From Chryseobacterium mulctrae (GTDB taxonomy: Bacteria > Bacteroidota > Bacteroidia > Flavobacteriales > Weeksellaceae), in NCBI RefSeq assembly GCF_006175945.1, contig NZ_VAJL01000001.1:372001-436000 (forward strand): 64,000 nt of DNA. The letters are read 5' to 3'. The notes under the pieces are model-generated. The model was not told the DNA's origin and ran no database searches. It was given only the letters and a program-made list of their open reading frames with translations. Positions 28,875 through 37,469 of the stretch are shown here, piece after piece (within the stretch, counting starts at the first letter, position 1; the number at the start of each line of letters is the position of its first letter). Made by a program: the position numbers and the translations under genes.

Positions 28875-30413
28875 TTATATCGATTCATAAAATTCGTACT
28901 GAAGATCAGCTTCTGTAATCTGTCTATTGACTGCATTGTAAGCATCCGGCTCCTGCGTTTCTGCAAGTATTTTAGAATCCTGAATCAGCTTTCCTTCCGT
29001 ATCATACATTTTTACGATAACCCATTTTCCACTTCGCTCCAGTTCTTTTACCCCGGATTCGGATTTGCATTTAAGTTTTCCGCTTTCAAGGAAGCCGTCT
29101 TTTACAACCGCTTTATTGGCGGGTTTTCCTTTAGCATACTGTATGATCTGTGCAGTGAAACCATCACCCTGCTGCTCTACCGGATGGGTGTAGGTATACG
29201 CAACAGCTCCCTTCTCATCATAAATAGTAGAATTGTATACCGTTTGATCTGCATTGATTTTTGTTTCCGTTTTTAATGTTTCGTCCAGTCTTAACGACTT
29301 AGAATATACTAAAACGCCGTCTTTATAATGCTGTTCAATCAATCCTTCGTACAGCGTACCGTTATAAGGCATATCATCTTTATACGTCACGGTTCCTTTG
29401 GATTTTCCGTCCGGATAATAGTATCTGATCTCCTGGGTCAGCTCATCTTTTAACACCTGCTCGGAAGATAATTTCCCATTTTCATCGAAATATTTATTCA
29501 GGACCGCTGAACCGTTTTGATAAACATTCACAGCCGTGAATGCGGAAAACTCATAATTAAACTGATACTCTTCCCCGTCCTGCGGCATGTAATAGTCTAT
29601 TTCTTTATTATAGACGTAGGTAAGACTGCCAATCTGCTTACCTGTTTTGTCATATGTTTTCTGATAGCCGCCTTTTTTATTTTTCTTTTCTTCCTGCAAA
29701 ATTCCTCCTTCCGGAGTATAGATGGTGCTTTCTGTGACCTTTCCGTCTTTATTTTGCTTTTCTATTTTGGAGACCTTCATCGGATCCTGATAATACTCTA
29801 CGGTCATCTTATCGCTGGAATCGCCGGAGCGATTCGTGCCGATATATTTTCCTTTTTCGCCATAATATTTAGTCTCATACAGTTCATTACCATCACTTAC
29901 GATCTCATAGCGAATTCCTTTGATATCTTCATCATACACCACCGATTTGAAGCTTTCAGGAGTTTCATACGTTGTTATACTATTATGATAAGACATTTCA
30001 TCCGGATTTTTATAGGTGTGTATTTTGCCTGTAAAAGTACCGTCCGCTCTATACACCACATCTTCCAGAGGTCTTCCCTGCTCATCAAAAGTTTTAGCGG
30101 GTCCAATTTGCTTCCCCGCGGAGTAGGTTCCTGTACTCAAGACTTTACCTTCTGCATTGTACCAGGTAATTTTACCTTCATACACCTCACTGCCCGGCGT
30201 AGCATCCGAAACAAGACCTTCCATCTGAAGGGTTCCGTTTTTATAAAAGTCTCTGATTAAAGTAAGCTTGCCTTTGTTTTCCGTTTCACGGTAAAATTCC
30301 ATTTTAGCCTGAGTGGTTTTTTCCCAGTTCTCATCAAAATAAATTTTTTCCTGTGCATTTACGTGGATGCTTATGATCAGGGCGAAAACCGCTGACGTAA
30401 ATAATTTTTTCAT
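28875..30413 (-). CDS. Exported MORN/YwqK-like repeat protein
   Basis: A 512-residue protein with a signal peptide ending near VNAQ. The mature part is built from about twenty-residue beta units with the pattern Y-x-x-x-G-K/T-x-x-x-x-x-Y (for example YEGKITWYNAEGKVLSTGTYSAGKQIG and YYPDGKSKGTVTYKDD), as in MORN-variant and YwqK-type antitoxin-repeat proteins. No enzymatic motif. The promoter shares a 15-base element with the neighbouring lipoprotein gene. Function unknown; a surface or periplasmic scaffold is plausible. Confidence 0.7.
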   Translation of the reverse strand: MKKLFTSAVFALIISIHVNAQEKIYFDENWEKTTQAKMEFYRETENKGKLTLIRDFYKNGTLQMEGLVSDATPGSEVYEGKITWYNAEGKVLSTGTYSAGKQIGPAKTFDEQGRPLEDVVYRADGTFTGKIHTYKNPDEMSYHNSITTYETPESFKSVVYDEDIKGIRYEIVSDGNELYETKYYGEKGKYIGTNRSGDSSDKMTVEYYQDPMKVSKIEKQNKDGKVTESTIYTPEGGILQEEKKNKKGGYQKTYDKTGKQIGSLTYVYNKEIDYYMPQDGEEYQFNYEFSAFTAVNVYQNGSAVLNKYFDENGKLSSEQVLKDELTQEIRYYYPDGKSKGTVTYKDDMPYNGTLYEGLIEQHYKDGVLVYSKSLRLDETLKTETKINADQTVYNSTIYDEKGAVAYTYTHPVEQQGDGFTAQIIQYAKGKPANKAVVKDGFLESGKLKCKSESGVKELERSGKWVIVKMYDTEGKLIQDSKILAETQEPDAYNAVNRQITEADLQYEFYESI

Positions 30414-30505
30414 GTGTTTAAAGATTTAAGCAGATACAAAAGCCATACAGAACAGCTTTGATCATAATTTGCATCATTGTGTTTTTTGTACTGAAATGAC
30501 TGAAA

Positions 30506-30550
30506 CAAAGATCTGCAAAATCGCAATCGCAGAAAATCCCTGCTTTCAGC
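30506..30550 (-). promoter_or_regulatory. Promoter with shared CTGAAAGCAGGGAT element
   Basis: On the plus strand CAAAGAT (30506-30512) lies 23 bases before ATCCCTGCTTTCAGC (30536-30550); on the coding strand this reads as an upstream GCTGAAAGCAGGGAT box and an ATCTTTG -7-like element. The same pair, 24 bases apart, precedes the next gene at 31516-31561, with 14 of 15 bases of the box identical. Confidence 0.55.
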
Positions 30551-30673
30551 TAATTTGTGTTATTATAGTTTCGAAATAATAAGTGCAACAGGGAAAAGTA
30601 TGCACGCGCATTACAGATCTTATTTTAAAAAATGAGGTCTCAAATCCTATGAAATTGAGATATAATCGTGGTT

Positions 30674-31480
30674 TTAGCAATCAAACTGAATGGCAATTTC
30701 AGCTGCTTTTTTAATGAGCTTTCCTTTTTTTGCCTGAGAAGAAAGGTATAAGATCACCCGGTCTTCTTCATAATCTCTGTTGGCACCAAAAATAAAGTCA
30801 GGTTTTCCATCCCGGTCAATATCTCCTATGAAAAGAAGTTCTACAAAAGTATCATTAAAGGATTCTTCTTCTAAAAATAAGTTTTCCGGAGCATCATTGG
30901 CTGACAGGTAAAGCTTATAATCTTTTACATTCTGATAGAGTTCCTCCCCTTCATCCGTGTGTACTTTTTCGGATGAAAGTACTTTTCCTTCCGCACGCAA
31001 TGTGTACTCTTCATTTCCAAAGTGAAATTTTAATTTTTCTTTTGGCCAGATTTTATTTTTCTCAATCTTAACAGTTTTTACTTCACCCATTGTCAATCGT
31101 GAATTCCCAATCAGTACAATGGTATTGTTTTTAGAATTAATAATCCTGGTAGAATCTCCTGAACATTCGGAATATCCTCTTGTAATGGCATAATCAGCTT
31201 TACCTACATAATATTTCCCGTTTTTCTGGTACAAATCCAGCCAATTATTAGTGAGTTCATTTACTTCATTTTCCTTTCCCAGACCGCGGTATTCTTTAGG
31301 TAAAAGAATTTTAACATGTTCAGTGGTTTCTTCAGTCGGATTCAGTTCCTGATCTGCTGGTTTGTTATCGGATTGAACTTCCTTCTGATGCTGTAATGAT
31401 TTTTTTGGTGCGTCCTGTGCCTTATCTTTACAGGAAGTGATCACTGCGAAGGATAGAAAAATTAAAATGGTTTTCTTCAT
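30674..31480 (-). CDS. Lipoprotein of unknown function
   Basis: A 268-residue lipoprotein; I start it at Met 31480 (MKKTILIFLSFAVITSC), which gives a proper signal with lipobox ITSC, while an upstream in-frame Met at 31507 would bury it. The C-terminal half contains IGDIDRDGKPDFIFGANRDYEEDRVILYLSS, similar to FG-GAP or integrin-like calcium loops. The last residue but two is followed by a terminal Cys. Not recognised further. It shares promoter architecture with the MORN-like gene. Confidence 0.7.
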   Translation of the reverse strand: MKKTILIFLSFAVITSCKDKAQDAPKKSLQHQKEVQSDNKPADQELNPTEETTEHVKILLPKEYRGLGKENEVNELTNNWLDLYQKNGKYYVGKADYAITRGYSECSGDSTRIINSKNNTIVLIGNSRLTMGEVKTVKIEKNKIWPKEKLKFHFGNEEYTLRAEGKVLSSEKVHTDEGEELYQNVKDYKLYLSANDAPENLFLEEESFNDTFVELLFIGDIDRDGKPDFIFGANRDYEEDRVILYLSSQAKKGKLIKKAAEIAIQFDC

Positions 31481-31515
31481 TGTTTTGCTCTTTTGGATTC
31501 TATCCATACAAAAGA

Positions 31516-31561
31516 CAAAGATGTGAAAAAAATATCATTGTACAACATCCCTGTTTTCAGC
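31516..31561 (-). promoter_or_regulatory. Promoter with shared CTGAAAACAGGGAT element
   Basis: CAAAGAT (31516-31522) and ATCCCTGTTTTCAGC (31547-31561) on the plus strand, 24 bases apart, directly upstream of the lipoprotein start. Second copy of the element described at 30506-30550. Confidence 0.55.
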
Positions 31562-31636
31562 CAGTTTATTCGAATCCCGTATTGAAAATAAATTAAAAAA
31601 CGGTTTTCCTGTAAATTCTGACTTAGCAGAACTCAA

Positions 31637-31665
31637 CAATAGCCATGTGTGTTACATGGCTATTG
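31637..31665. terminator. Stem-loop, probable terminator
   Basis: Perfect 12-base arms CAATAGCCATGT (31637-31648) and ACATGGCTATTG (31654-31665) with a five-base loop, followed on the plus strand by T-rich sequence. It marks the boundary between the lipoprotein gene and the phage-like cassette. Confidence 0.6.
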
Positions 31666-31762
31666 CTAATTTTTGTTTTTTGAAGCGTTTTTACCCCTTG
31701 CTGATCATTTTTTTTTTCAAAAATACATTATTGAAATAAAGAGTAATTAGCTTTTAATTCAT

Positions 31763-32365
31763 TTACTTATATGCAAAAACAGTTTTGTAATAATTCAATT
31801 TTTCTTTACGTTTCTTAAATCCATTACCATCTCCATAAGTTACTGTAAGTCTACCAATATTTATAAGGTCACTTATTCCATCTAGATCATCTTTGTCAGC
31901 AAAATTACTTAAACCTCTACGATTCCAAAAATCGATCGCAGCTATCATTGCGTTTGCCTCTTCTTTTAGTAAATCTGGATTTGAAACGAAATCTATTCCT
32001 GTTCTGGCTTTTAAGGTTTTCATTTCATCTGCCCCAGTATGTTGCATATATCCTCCACCTCTATTTTTATATCCATCACCGCTTGCTTCATTACCATTTC
32101 CCATTCGGTTAGCATAAACATAATTTGCCATCTTAATGGAATTCTTCAGATATGAATTCACAAATACATCTGTCTTTCCTTTGAATGGCGTTTTAAATGT
32201 TGCTCTTGCATTTTCAATAGTTGTGTAATAAAGACTTTCTCTTTTAGGAATCAAGTTAGATTCATGATCTAATTGAGCAAAAAAGTGAGCAAGTCTAATC
32301 GGAGTATTAATTCCTTTTTTATCCAACAACGATTTGTATTTTTTTGATAGTTCGAATGCTGTCAT
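31763..32365 (-). CDS. GH19-like endolysin
   Basis: A 200-residue cytoplasmic-type lytic enzyme. RLAHFFAQLDHESNLIPKRESLYY carries the GH19-like catalytic Glu, and GYKNRGGGYMQHTG followed by FWNRRGLSNFAD gives the substrate-cleft motifs of phage and bacteriocin lysozymes of the chitinase-19 fold. No signal peptide, so release would need a holin. The start overlaps the upstream lipoprotein stop by four bases (32362-32365). With that lipoprotein and the holin-like gene at 42455 it forms a lysis set for releasing particles from the cell. Confidence 0.8.
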   Translation of the reverse strand: MTAFELSKKYKSLLDKKGINTPIRLAHFFAQLDHESNLIPKRESLYYTTIENARATFKTPFKGKTDVFVNSYLKNSIKMANYVYANRMGNGNEASGDGYKNRGGGYMQHTGADEMKTLKARTGIDFVSNPDLLKEEANAMIAAIDFWNRRGLSNFADKDDLDGISDLINIGRLTVTYGDGNGFKKRKEKLNYYKTVFAYK

Positions 32366-32931
32366 TTTTTAAAATATTTATAGATGAAAAAGATGAAGAT
32401 TAAAAAAAAGATAACGATTGTAATGACAATCCAGGTTCCGGCTTGAGGACCATTCGCTTTTATTGTTTTTGTTTCTTCAAAAACTGCAGAATCAGCTTCT
32501 TTTGTTTTTTCCTTTGAAACAGTATTATGAGCCAAATCCTGAATAATATTGGTAAATTTTTCTTTTCTGACCTCCGATTTTTTATTGTCAACCTTTGTAT
32601 AATGATTGTTGATCGAGTATTCTGCATTTCCAATGATCGAAATGCTTTGAATGGTGTCTTTTCCAACTACATTATGAAAAACAAAAGGATTGGATAGATC
32701 AGATTTTCCTGTAATCAATATTTCCCCGGATGTTTCGTTTTTCTTTTCTTTTAACAATGCATCAACAGAGGTATTTTGAGCGGATTGTATATTTTTTACA
32801 TTAACAGAATCTACTTTTACTTGTTCCGTTTCTTTTTTGTTTGTTTGATAAGTCGTTGTCATTTTATGTTTACTTCGGCAACACAATATGAGGCCACTGA
32901 ATAAAATCAGCAGCAGAATTTTTGCTTTCAT
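32362..32931 (-). CDS. Spanin-like lipoprotein with C-terminal membrane helix
   Basis: A 189-residue protein with an N-terminal lipoprotein signal (LILCCRSK, Cys at about 17-18), a central charged Lys/Glu/Ser-rich segment likely to be extended or helical, and a strong C-terminal membrane helix (WIVITIVIFFLIFIFFIYKYF). A protein anchored at both ends to different membranes is the pattern of unimolecular spanins. It is coupled to the endolysin gene. Homology was not recognised by sequence; the assignment rests on topology and context. Confidence 0.5.
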   Translation of the reverse strand: MKAKILLLILFSGLILCCRSKHKMTTTYQTNKKETEQVKVDSVNVKNIQSAQNTSVDALLKEKKNETSGEILITGKSDLSNPFVFHNVVGKDTIQSISIIGNAEYSINNHYTKVDNKKSEVRKEKFTNIIQDLAHNTVSKEKTKEADSAVFEETKTIKANGPQAGTWIVITIVIFFLIFIFFIYKYFKK

Positions 32932-33115
32932 AAGCTTTATTTTTTTGAAATTATTAGATCAGGAAGCTAGAAGAGAGGACTTATTGTGTTTATAAAAAAC
33001 AAATTTTCCCTGCTTTTTATTTTTTTAAGAATAATGACTTCATTCAATTTATTAAAATCTCTGCAAATTATAGACTAAAACCATCCAACCTCGATCTTCC
33101 AGCTTCCAGCTTATT

Positions 33116-34432
33116 TTACGTAAATATTTTATCTTCTTTAACGTATTCTTTTTTGATACTTTCTAAAAGCATCTCTACGCTTACTTTGTAATCAGGAGCT
33201 TTGGATGCGATCGTTTTTAAACTCACATCTTGTATGATGTTCATAATATTAGAACCGGTAAGTTCGTACCGTTTAGCAATTTGGTTCAAATTGATCTCTT
33301 CAAGCTGTAACTGTTGTGGTAAATTTTGTTGCCAGATACGCAAACGCTCTTCATGTTTTGGATTATTAAATTTAATACAGCTATGAAAACGTCGCGTAAA
33401 AGCTTTATCCATATTATTTTTAAAGTTGGATGCCAAAATAATAAGCCCTGAAAACGTTTCTATTCGCTGTAACAAATAAGAAACCTCCTGGTTCGCATAT
33501 TTATCATGAGCATCTTTTACAGAAGTTCGTTTTCCGAAAATAGCATCTGCTTCATCAAAAAACAGTATCCAGTTTTTATTTTCTGCTTTATCGAATAATT
33601 TAGCCAATTGTTTTTCAGTTTCTCCGATATATTTTGAGACCAACATAGAAACATCAACCCTGAAAACAGGACGCTCCGTATATTTTCCTAAAAGGCTCGC
33701 TGCAAGAGTTTTTCCGGTTCCCGGTTCTCCGTAAAATAACACTCTGAAACCCGGTTTGAGTTTTTTCTGCATGTTCCAATCTTCCATCAAGATTTGGCTG
33801 CTGTTGTACCAGTCTTCAATAGTTTGAAGTTCGTTTAACGTGATTTGAGGAAGTATTAAATCATTCCATGATCTATCGGTGTGTAATAATTCTGCCGGGA
33901 AATCGTTGCTCATTTTTGGCAATAATTCTACTCCGAATATTAAAGTATTAAAAGCTTCCTGATGAACACTTAACTGGCTATTCATTGGTGCATGCTCATG
34001 AGCTGAACTTGAAAATGCAATAAGTTCTTCTTTAATTAAAACCGATTTTGGACTGAAATAATCCAGCACTTTCAATCGTTCTGAAATATTTTCTCCCCCC
34101 AAAATATATTGAACAGCCTGAATGGTAGGATTAAAAAGTCTGCCATTATCACTGCTCGAACAATAATCAAACAGCGTACTATTTGGAAATTCTAAAAATA
34201 TGCGTTTCAGCAATGACGGATCTAATCGTGGTAATAAAGCCATTAAAAGAATCACAACTTCCTGGTGTGTAAGCGCTTTCGCTGAAATATAATCTCCTAA
34301 TTGAAAGCCTTCATGGTCGTTAGCTTTAAATTCGGGAGCTCCGGTATTAAAATCTTCTGAAGCATTGTTGATACGCCATGTAATAACCTCTTCTAAATGA
34401 ATAAATAATTTTTGTATTTGTTCTGGTTTCAT
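33116..34432 (-). CDS. AAA+ ATPase of the contractile-injection-system type
   Basis: A 438-residue ATPase with a helical N-terminal domain (to about 190) and a C-terminal AAA+ module: Walker A GEPGTGKT, Walker B ILFFDEADAIFGKRTSVKDAHDKYANQ, sensor 1 ILASNFKNN and arginine finger FTRRFHSCIKF. This arrangement is that of the AAA protein found in extracellular contractile injection systems (Afp15-type) and related clusters. Preceded by the repeated AAATTTACTCTT element. No sheath or tube gene is near, so it may serve an injection system encoded elsewhere. Confidence 0.75.
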   Translation of the reverse strand: MKPEQIQKLFIHLEEVITWRINNASEDFNTGAPEFKANDHEGFQLGDYISAKALTHQEVVILLMALLPRLDPSLLKRIFLEFPNSTLFDYCSSSDNGRLFNPTIQAVQYILGGENISERLKVLDYFSPKSVLIKEELIAFSSSAHEHAPMNSQLSVHQEAFNTLIFGVELLPKMSNDFPAELLHTDRSWNDLILPQITLNELQTIEDWYNSSQILMEDWNMQKKLKPGFRVLFYGEPGTGKTLAASLLGKYTERPVFRVDVSMLVSKYIGETEKQLAKLFDKAENKNWILFFDEADAIFGKRTSVKDAHDKYANQEVSYLLQRIETFSGLIILASNFKNNMDKAFTRRFHSCIKFNNPKHEERLRIWQQNLPQQLQLEEINLNQIAKRYELTGSNIMNIIQDVSLKTIASKAPDYKVSVEMLLESIKKEYVKEDKIFT

Positions 34433-34708
34433 TGGTTTTTTAGTCTTTTTAATTTTTTAAAATTCAAAATTTACTCTTCTTCATCTCTTTAAATAAATTC
34501 TTTATCTTAGCTCTTTTAATTTGTTGATTAATCCTATTTTGACCTTTTTAATTTTTAAAAACATTTACTAATTAGCCACTAAAAGTAAATGCAATTCATA
34601 TTAGAAAGTCTTACCTAAACTGCCGAAGCAGTCTTTTTAGAAAGTCTTTCACTTACTGGAATTCCTACTTTTTAAAGAATAAATCTTCCGTTTTCACGAA
34701 ATCATTCT

Positions 34709-34960
34709 TTACTCTTGAAAGAAAATAACAGATCTTAAAACCAAATCCATTATTCTGCCTCCTGGATGAAATTCTGGTGATCGTGCATCAGAAAATTCCA
34801 ATATTTCAAGAGCAAAAGGCTTCCCTTTATAGAGCATCTTACTTAATTGAGGTATTTTTATTGATGTTTCCACATTATTTGTGGTTTTCTTCAATAAACC
34901 TCAACCGAAAAGTTGCCCACCTATTAATAAAAATAACTTTTGTAACATCTCATTTTTCAT
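34709..34960 (-). pseudogene. Small gene with an in-frame TGA
   Basis: Starting at ATG 34960, an 83-codon frame reads MKNEMLQKLFLLIGGQLFG, then TGA at 34901-34903, then continues open for 62 codons (LLKKTTNNVETSIKIPQLSKM ... RSVIFFQE) to the stop at 34709. A single base change from TGG would give one continuous small membrane-tethered protein. The start lies right after the repeated upstream element at 34980. No homolog recognised. Either a nonsense mutant or a TTG restart at 34894. Confidence 0.45.
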
Positions 34961-35117
34961 TGGTTTTTTGTTTTTATTTTTGATAAACAAAATTTACTCT
35001 TCTTTGATTTGTGAATAAAAATAAACTTCACTTGAAAAGTATTTCACATTCCAGACTCTTACCTAAAATGCCAAAACATTTGTTTTGAAAATCTTATGCG
35101 ATTGAGATTATATTTTT

Positions 35118-35861
35118 TTATGAATTAATGATATAATTGATTGAATCATTCTCGTCTCGTCCCAGAATAATTTTTATATCAACGGGTTGCGATCTCAATT
35201 TTGTTCCATTAACATCAATTTCTAAAAGCATCTGAATAAGAGAAAATGGTTTTCTATGATGTGATGAATATTTAAACGAACCAGATCTGGTAAATGTTCC
35301 TGATGGAGAAAACTCTTTGTAATCTGCATTTGGTTTGAAATAATTAATAGGATTAAGGTCTATAACCATTTCATTAGACGTTACAGGATATTCAGATTGT
35401 CTGCCCCAAGATTCTGCATCCAAAGGAAGCTCCTGATAGAATCCTGCGCTTTTTTCATAACCGCTTTTAAGTGTTTTTTGTTGTTTGTAACGTTTTATGA
35501 TAATCTTAGGTTGATATTTATCTAGATCTAATTCAGTTAATAATTTTACGTTTAAACATTTATAAACAACATTTCTACTTAAAACATGTACATATTTATC
35601 TATTTGTTTTGGTTCTTTTTCTTCTAGATCTTCGATGTTTATATGTCCTCTGCCTGATTTTTCGATATCTTCAGATATATAGAAATGATAGAATTTTTTC
35701 TTACTATTTCCCGACGCTTTTACATCCAATCCGAAATTAAATTCATTTAAGTGCACATAATTATCGATGAATCTGCTAAATTGAGTTTGTGTGGGATATT
35801 TACCTGTTTCAAAATAGGTTTTCAGCTCCTCTCTTTGCGTGAATTTATTTTTTTCTCCCAT
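35118..35861 (-). CDS. Tail-fibre-like protein of the cassette
   Basis: A 247-residue protein without signal peptide. The N-terminus FTQREELKTYFETGKYPTQTQFSRFIDNYVH closely follows the leading segment of Bacteroidota phage-tail-like or injection-system fibre proteins (LKxYFETGxxPTQxQFxxxIDSxxH). The rest is beta-rich and not recognised. Two tandem copies of an upstream element (35938-36003 and 36058-36118) precede it. Role as a fibre or adaptor is inference from that N-terminal motif. Confidence 0.5.
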   Translation of the reverse strand: MGEKNKFTQREELKTYFETGKYPTQTQFSRFIDNYVHLNEFNFGLDVKASGNSKKKFYHFYISEDIEKSGRGHINIEDLEEKEPKQIDKYVHVLSRNVVYKCLNVKLLTELDLDKYQPKIIIKRYKQQKTLKSGYEKSAGFYQELPLDAESWGRQSEYPVTSNEMVIDLNPINYFKPNADYKEFSPSGTFTRSGSFKYSSHHRKPFSLIQMLLEIDVNGTKLRSQPVDIKIILGRDENDSINYIINS

Positions 35862-35937
35862 GACATTTTAAGTTTTTTTATGATTTATGTTTTTAATATG
35901 CTTGTTTTCCGGAGCTAATTTTCTTTATGATTTAAAG

Positions 35938-36118
35938 TTCAAAATTCATCTTTTTTCTATTCTTATGAAAGTTTTTCGCCCTCGCTATCCTGTAGTTGCA
36001 GTAACTCCTATTTATTTAATAATCAAACAATTACCCACACAAATTCCAACACTGAAAAATTCATGTTTTTTTTATTTTTGCGCAAGTTTTTCACCCTGTA
36101 AAATTAGTAGTTGCAGTA
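35938..36118. repeat. Tandem upstream element with GTAGTTGCAGTA
   Basis: Two related units: AAAATTCATCTTTTTT near 35940 with GTAGTTGCAGTA at 35992-36003, and AAAATTCATG near 36056 with GTAGTTGCAGTA at 36107-36118. Within both units AGTTTTTC(G/A)CCCT lies in the same place. A third copy of the 12-mer is at 42367-42378 before the toxin gene, also about 41 bases from AAAATTCACTCTTTTT. Likely a shared promoter or operator. Confidence 0.55.
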
Positions 36119-36192
36119 CCTTAGAAAACTTATAGAAATGAAGATATCTATCTCAAATTAGAATATTATATTTAGTCATTCATGTTTATAAA

Positions 36193-36229
36193 AAATTAAG
36201 GCTCAGATTATAAAATCCGAGCCTTAATT
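36193..36229 (-). terminator. Terminator of the beta-flower gene
   Basis: Long hairpin with AAATTAAGGCTC and GAGCCTTAATTT arms, extended inward by GATT/AATC with one mismatch; minus-strand U run after it. It lies 38 bases past the stop at 36267. Confidence 0.75.
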
Positions 36230-36266
36230 TTTTTAATAGATATCCTCAAATGGGATAATATTATTT

Positions 36267-36677
36267 TTAATCTAATTTAAAGAAGAAAAAAGTCACCGCT
36301 GCCCATTCTTTTTTAATTCCTCTTGCATAGCCAATCGTACTGTGACTGCTGTTTTCTACCGTTCCATCATCTTTGATATAACCTATTGTTGAGCGACTGC
36401 TGTTTTCTACTGTTCCATCTTTTTTAACGTAACCTACCGTAGAACGGCTTTTGTTTTCGATGATACCATCGCCTTTGATATAACCGATCGTACTTCGGCT
36501 TTTATTTTCAATTGTGCCGTCATTTTTAATGTAACCAACAGTAGAATGGCTGCTGTTTTCAATCGTACCACCACTTTTGATATAACCTGTAGTACTGCGA
36601 CTTCCCGATTCTATAGTTTGCGCATTTACAATGGAAAGACTGAACAAAAGTGAACAAATGAATAGTGTTTTTTTCAT
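36267..36677 (-). CDS. Exported repeat protein (five-fold beta-flower-like)
   Basis: A 136-residue secreted protein: signal peptide ending near VNAQ, then six close copies of a 17-residue unit with consensus S-R/H-S-T-x-G-Y-I-K-x-D-G-T-I-E-N-x, and a hydrophobic C-terminus (WAAVTFFFFKLD). The repeat and the tail match proteins annotated as five-fold beta-flower in Bacteroidota, from memory. Nearly identical repeats suggest recent internal duplication. Function unknown. It has its own terminator. Confidence 0.7.
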   Translation of the reverse strand: MKKTLFICSLLFSLSIVNAQTIESGSRSTTGYIKSGGTIENSSHSTVGYIKNDGTIENKSRSTIGYIKGDGIIENKSRSTVGYVKKDGTVENSSRSTIGYIKDDGTVENSSHSTIGYARGIKKEWAAVTFFFFKLD

Positions 36678-36826
36678 GGTTTTTAAATTTAATAAGGTGT
36701 ATTTAAATCCTTGATATCATGTATAAAGATAATGAGTTTTATTGAATACAGTTTACAATAGCAAAACTTATTAAATATAATCTTTTAGAATTGTGGAACT
36801 TATATTTATGACTCATCAATTATGTT

Positions 36827-37093
36827 TTATATAGATAATTTTTTTGAGAAGGTGAAAATGAAAAGCCACACGAAAGGATTTGTATGGCAATGTGGGTATA
36901 TTTCTTCTGCATGATTTCCATATTTCCAAAACTGATAGTTCTTATTTCTACTATGGGTTTCTGTAGCTTTTTTAAATAAATCAAGCATCCACTCTCTTCT
37001 ACTTTCAGGTTCTGTTTGTACTGCATCTAAAATATTTTTGCTCGTGAATTTTTTATATAGCCTTCTTTCATTTAGTATTGTTTTTTTGCTCAA
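36827..37093 (-). pseudogene. Remnant of a REP-associated tyrosine transposase (RAYT/Y1)
   Basis: The frame reads YKKFTSKNILDAVQTEPESRREWMLDLFKKA followed by SRNKNYQFWKYGNHAEEIY, the C-terminal region of TnpA-REP proteins. The N-terminal HUH catalytic part is missing, and after EEIY the expected KLDYIHNNPVRAG block is degraded. Flanking palindromes at 37088-37190 fit its REP substrates. Confidence 0.55.
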
Positions 37094-37190
37094 AGTAGGG
37101 AGACTCTCAGAAACGGGATAAATTTAAGAAAGTTTGTTTAGGCTTGATATTGCTCAAAGTCAGGAGACTTTGCGCAGCGGGGGAACCGTC
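37088..37190. repeat. REP-like palindrome pair
   Basis: TGCTCAAAGTAGGGAGACTCTC near 37088 and TGCTCAAAGTCAGGAGACTTTG near 37152 are two copies of one unit; the second folds as CAAAGTC-AGGA-GACTTTG and is followed by a G-rich GCAGCGGGGG. They lie beside the transposase remnant. No gene was seen in 37094-37469. Confidence 0.5.
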
Positions 37191-37419
37191 CATACAAATT
37201 CTTTCATAATTTCTTCTACCAATGAGGCACTGAAGAATTCTTCTGTCTCAAATCATTTTTCGTCCATTTTTTTTTATTTAATTTTTTTTTTGCAATATTA
37301 CCTTCTATTTTAGAACGATTTTTGTTACAAAATATCAATTTTTTGCCATAGATTTACTGCAAGTTGGCAAATAGATAAATTTATCTCAAAAAGTTTTAAT
37401 TCGTTAACCTTTAAATAAA

Positions 37420-37446
37420 AAACCGAAACCCTAAAAGTTTCGGTTT
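37420..37446 (-). terminator. Terminator of the toxin-immunity operon
   Basis: Perfect 10-base arms AAACCGAAAC (37420-37429) and GTTTCGGTTT (37437-37446), seven-base loop, U-rich after it on the minus strand. It is 24 bases past the immunity gene stop. Confidence 0.8.
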
Positions 37447-37469
37447 AATTCATTTTTTTGATTGATACT

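Noticed and set aside
30674..31507. Lipoprotein start at 31507
   Set aside because: The first nine residues (MDRIQKSKT) would precede a normal signal peptide; Met at 31480 gives a proper lipoprotein signal.
37088..37190. Possible CRISPR repeat pair
   Set aside because: Only two imperfect palindromic units, unequal flanks and no spacers or cas genes; better explained as REP elements.
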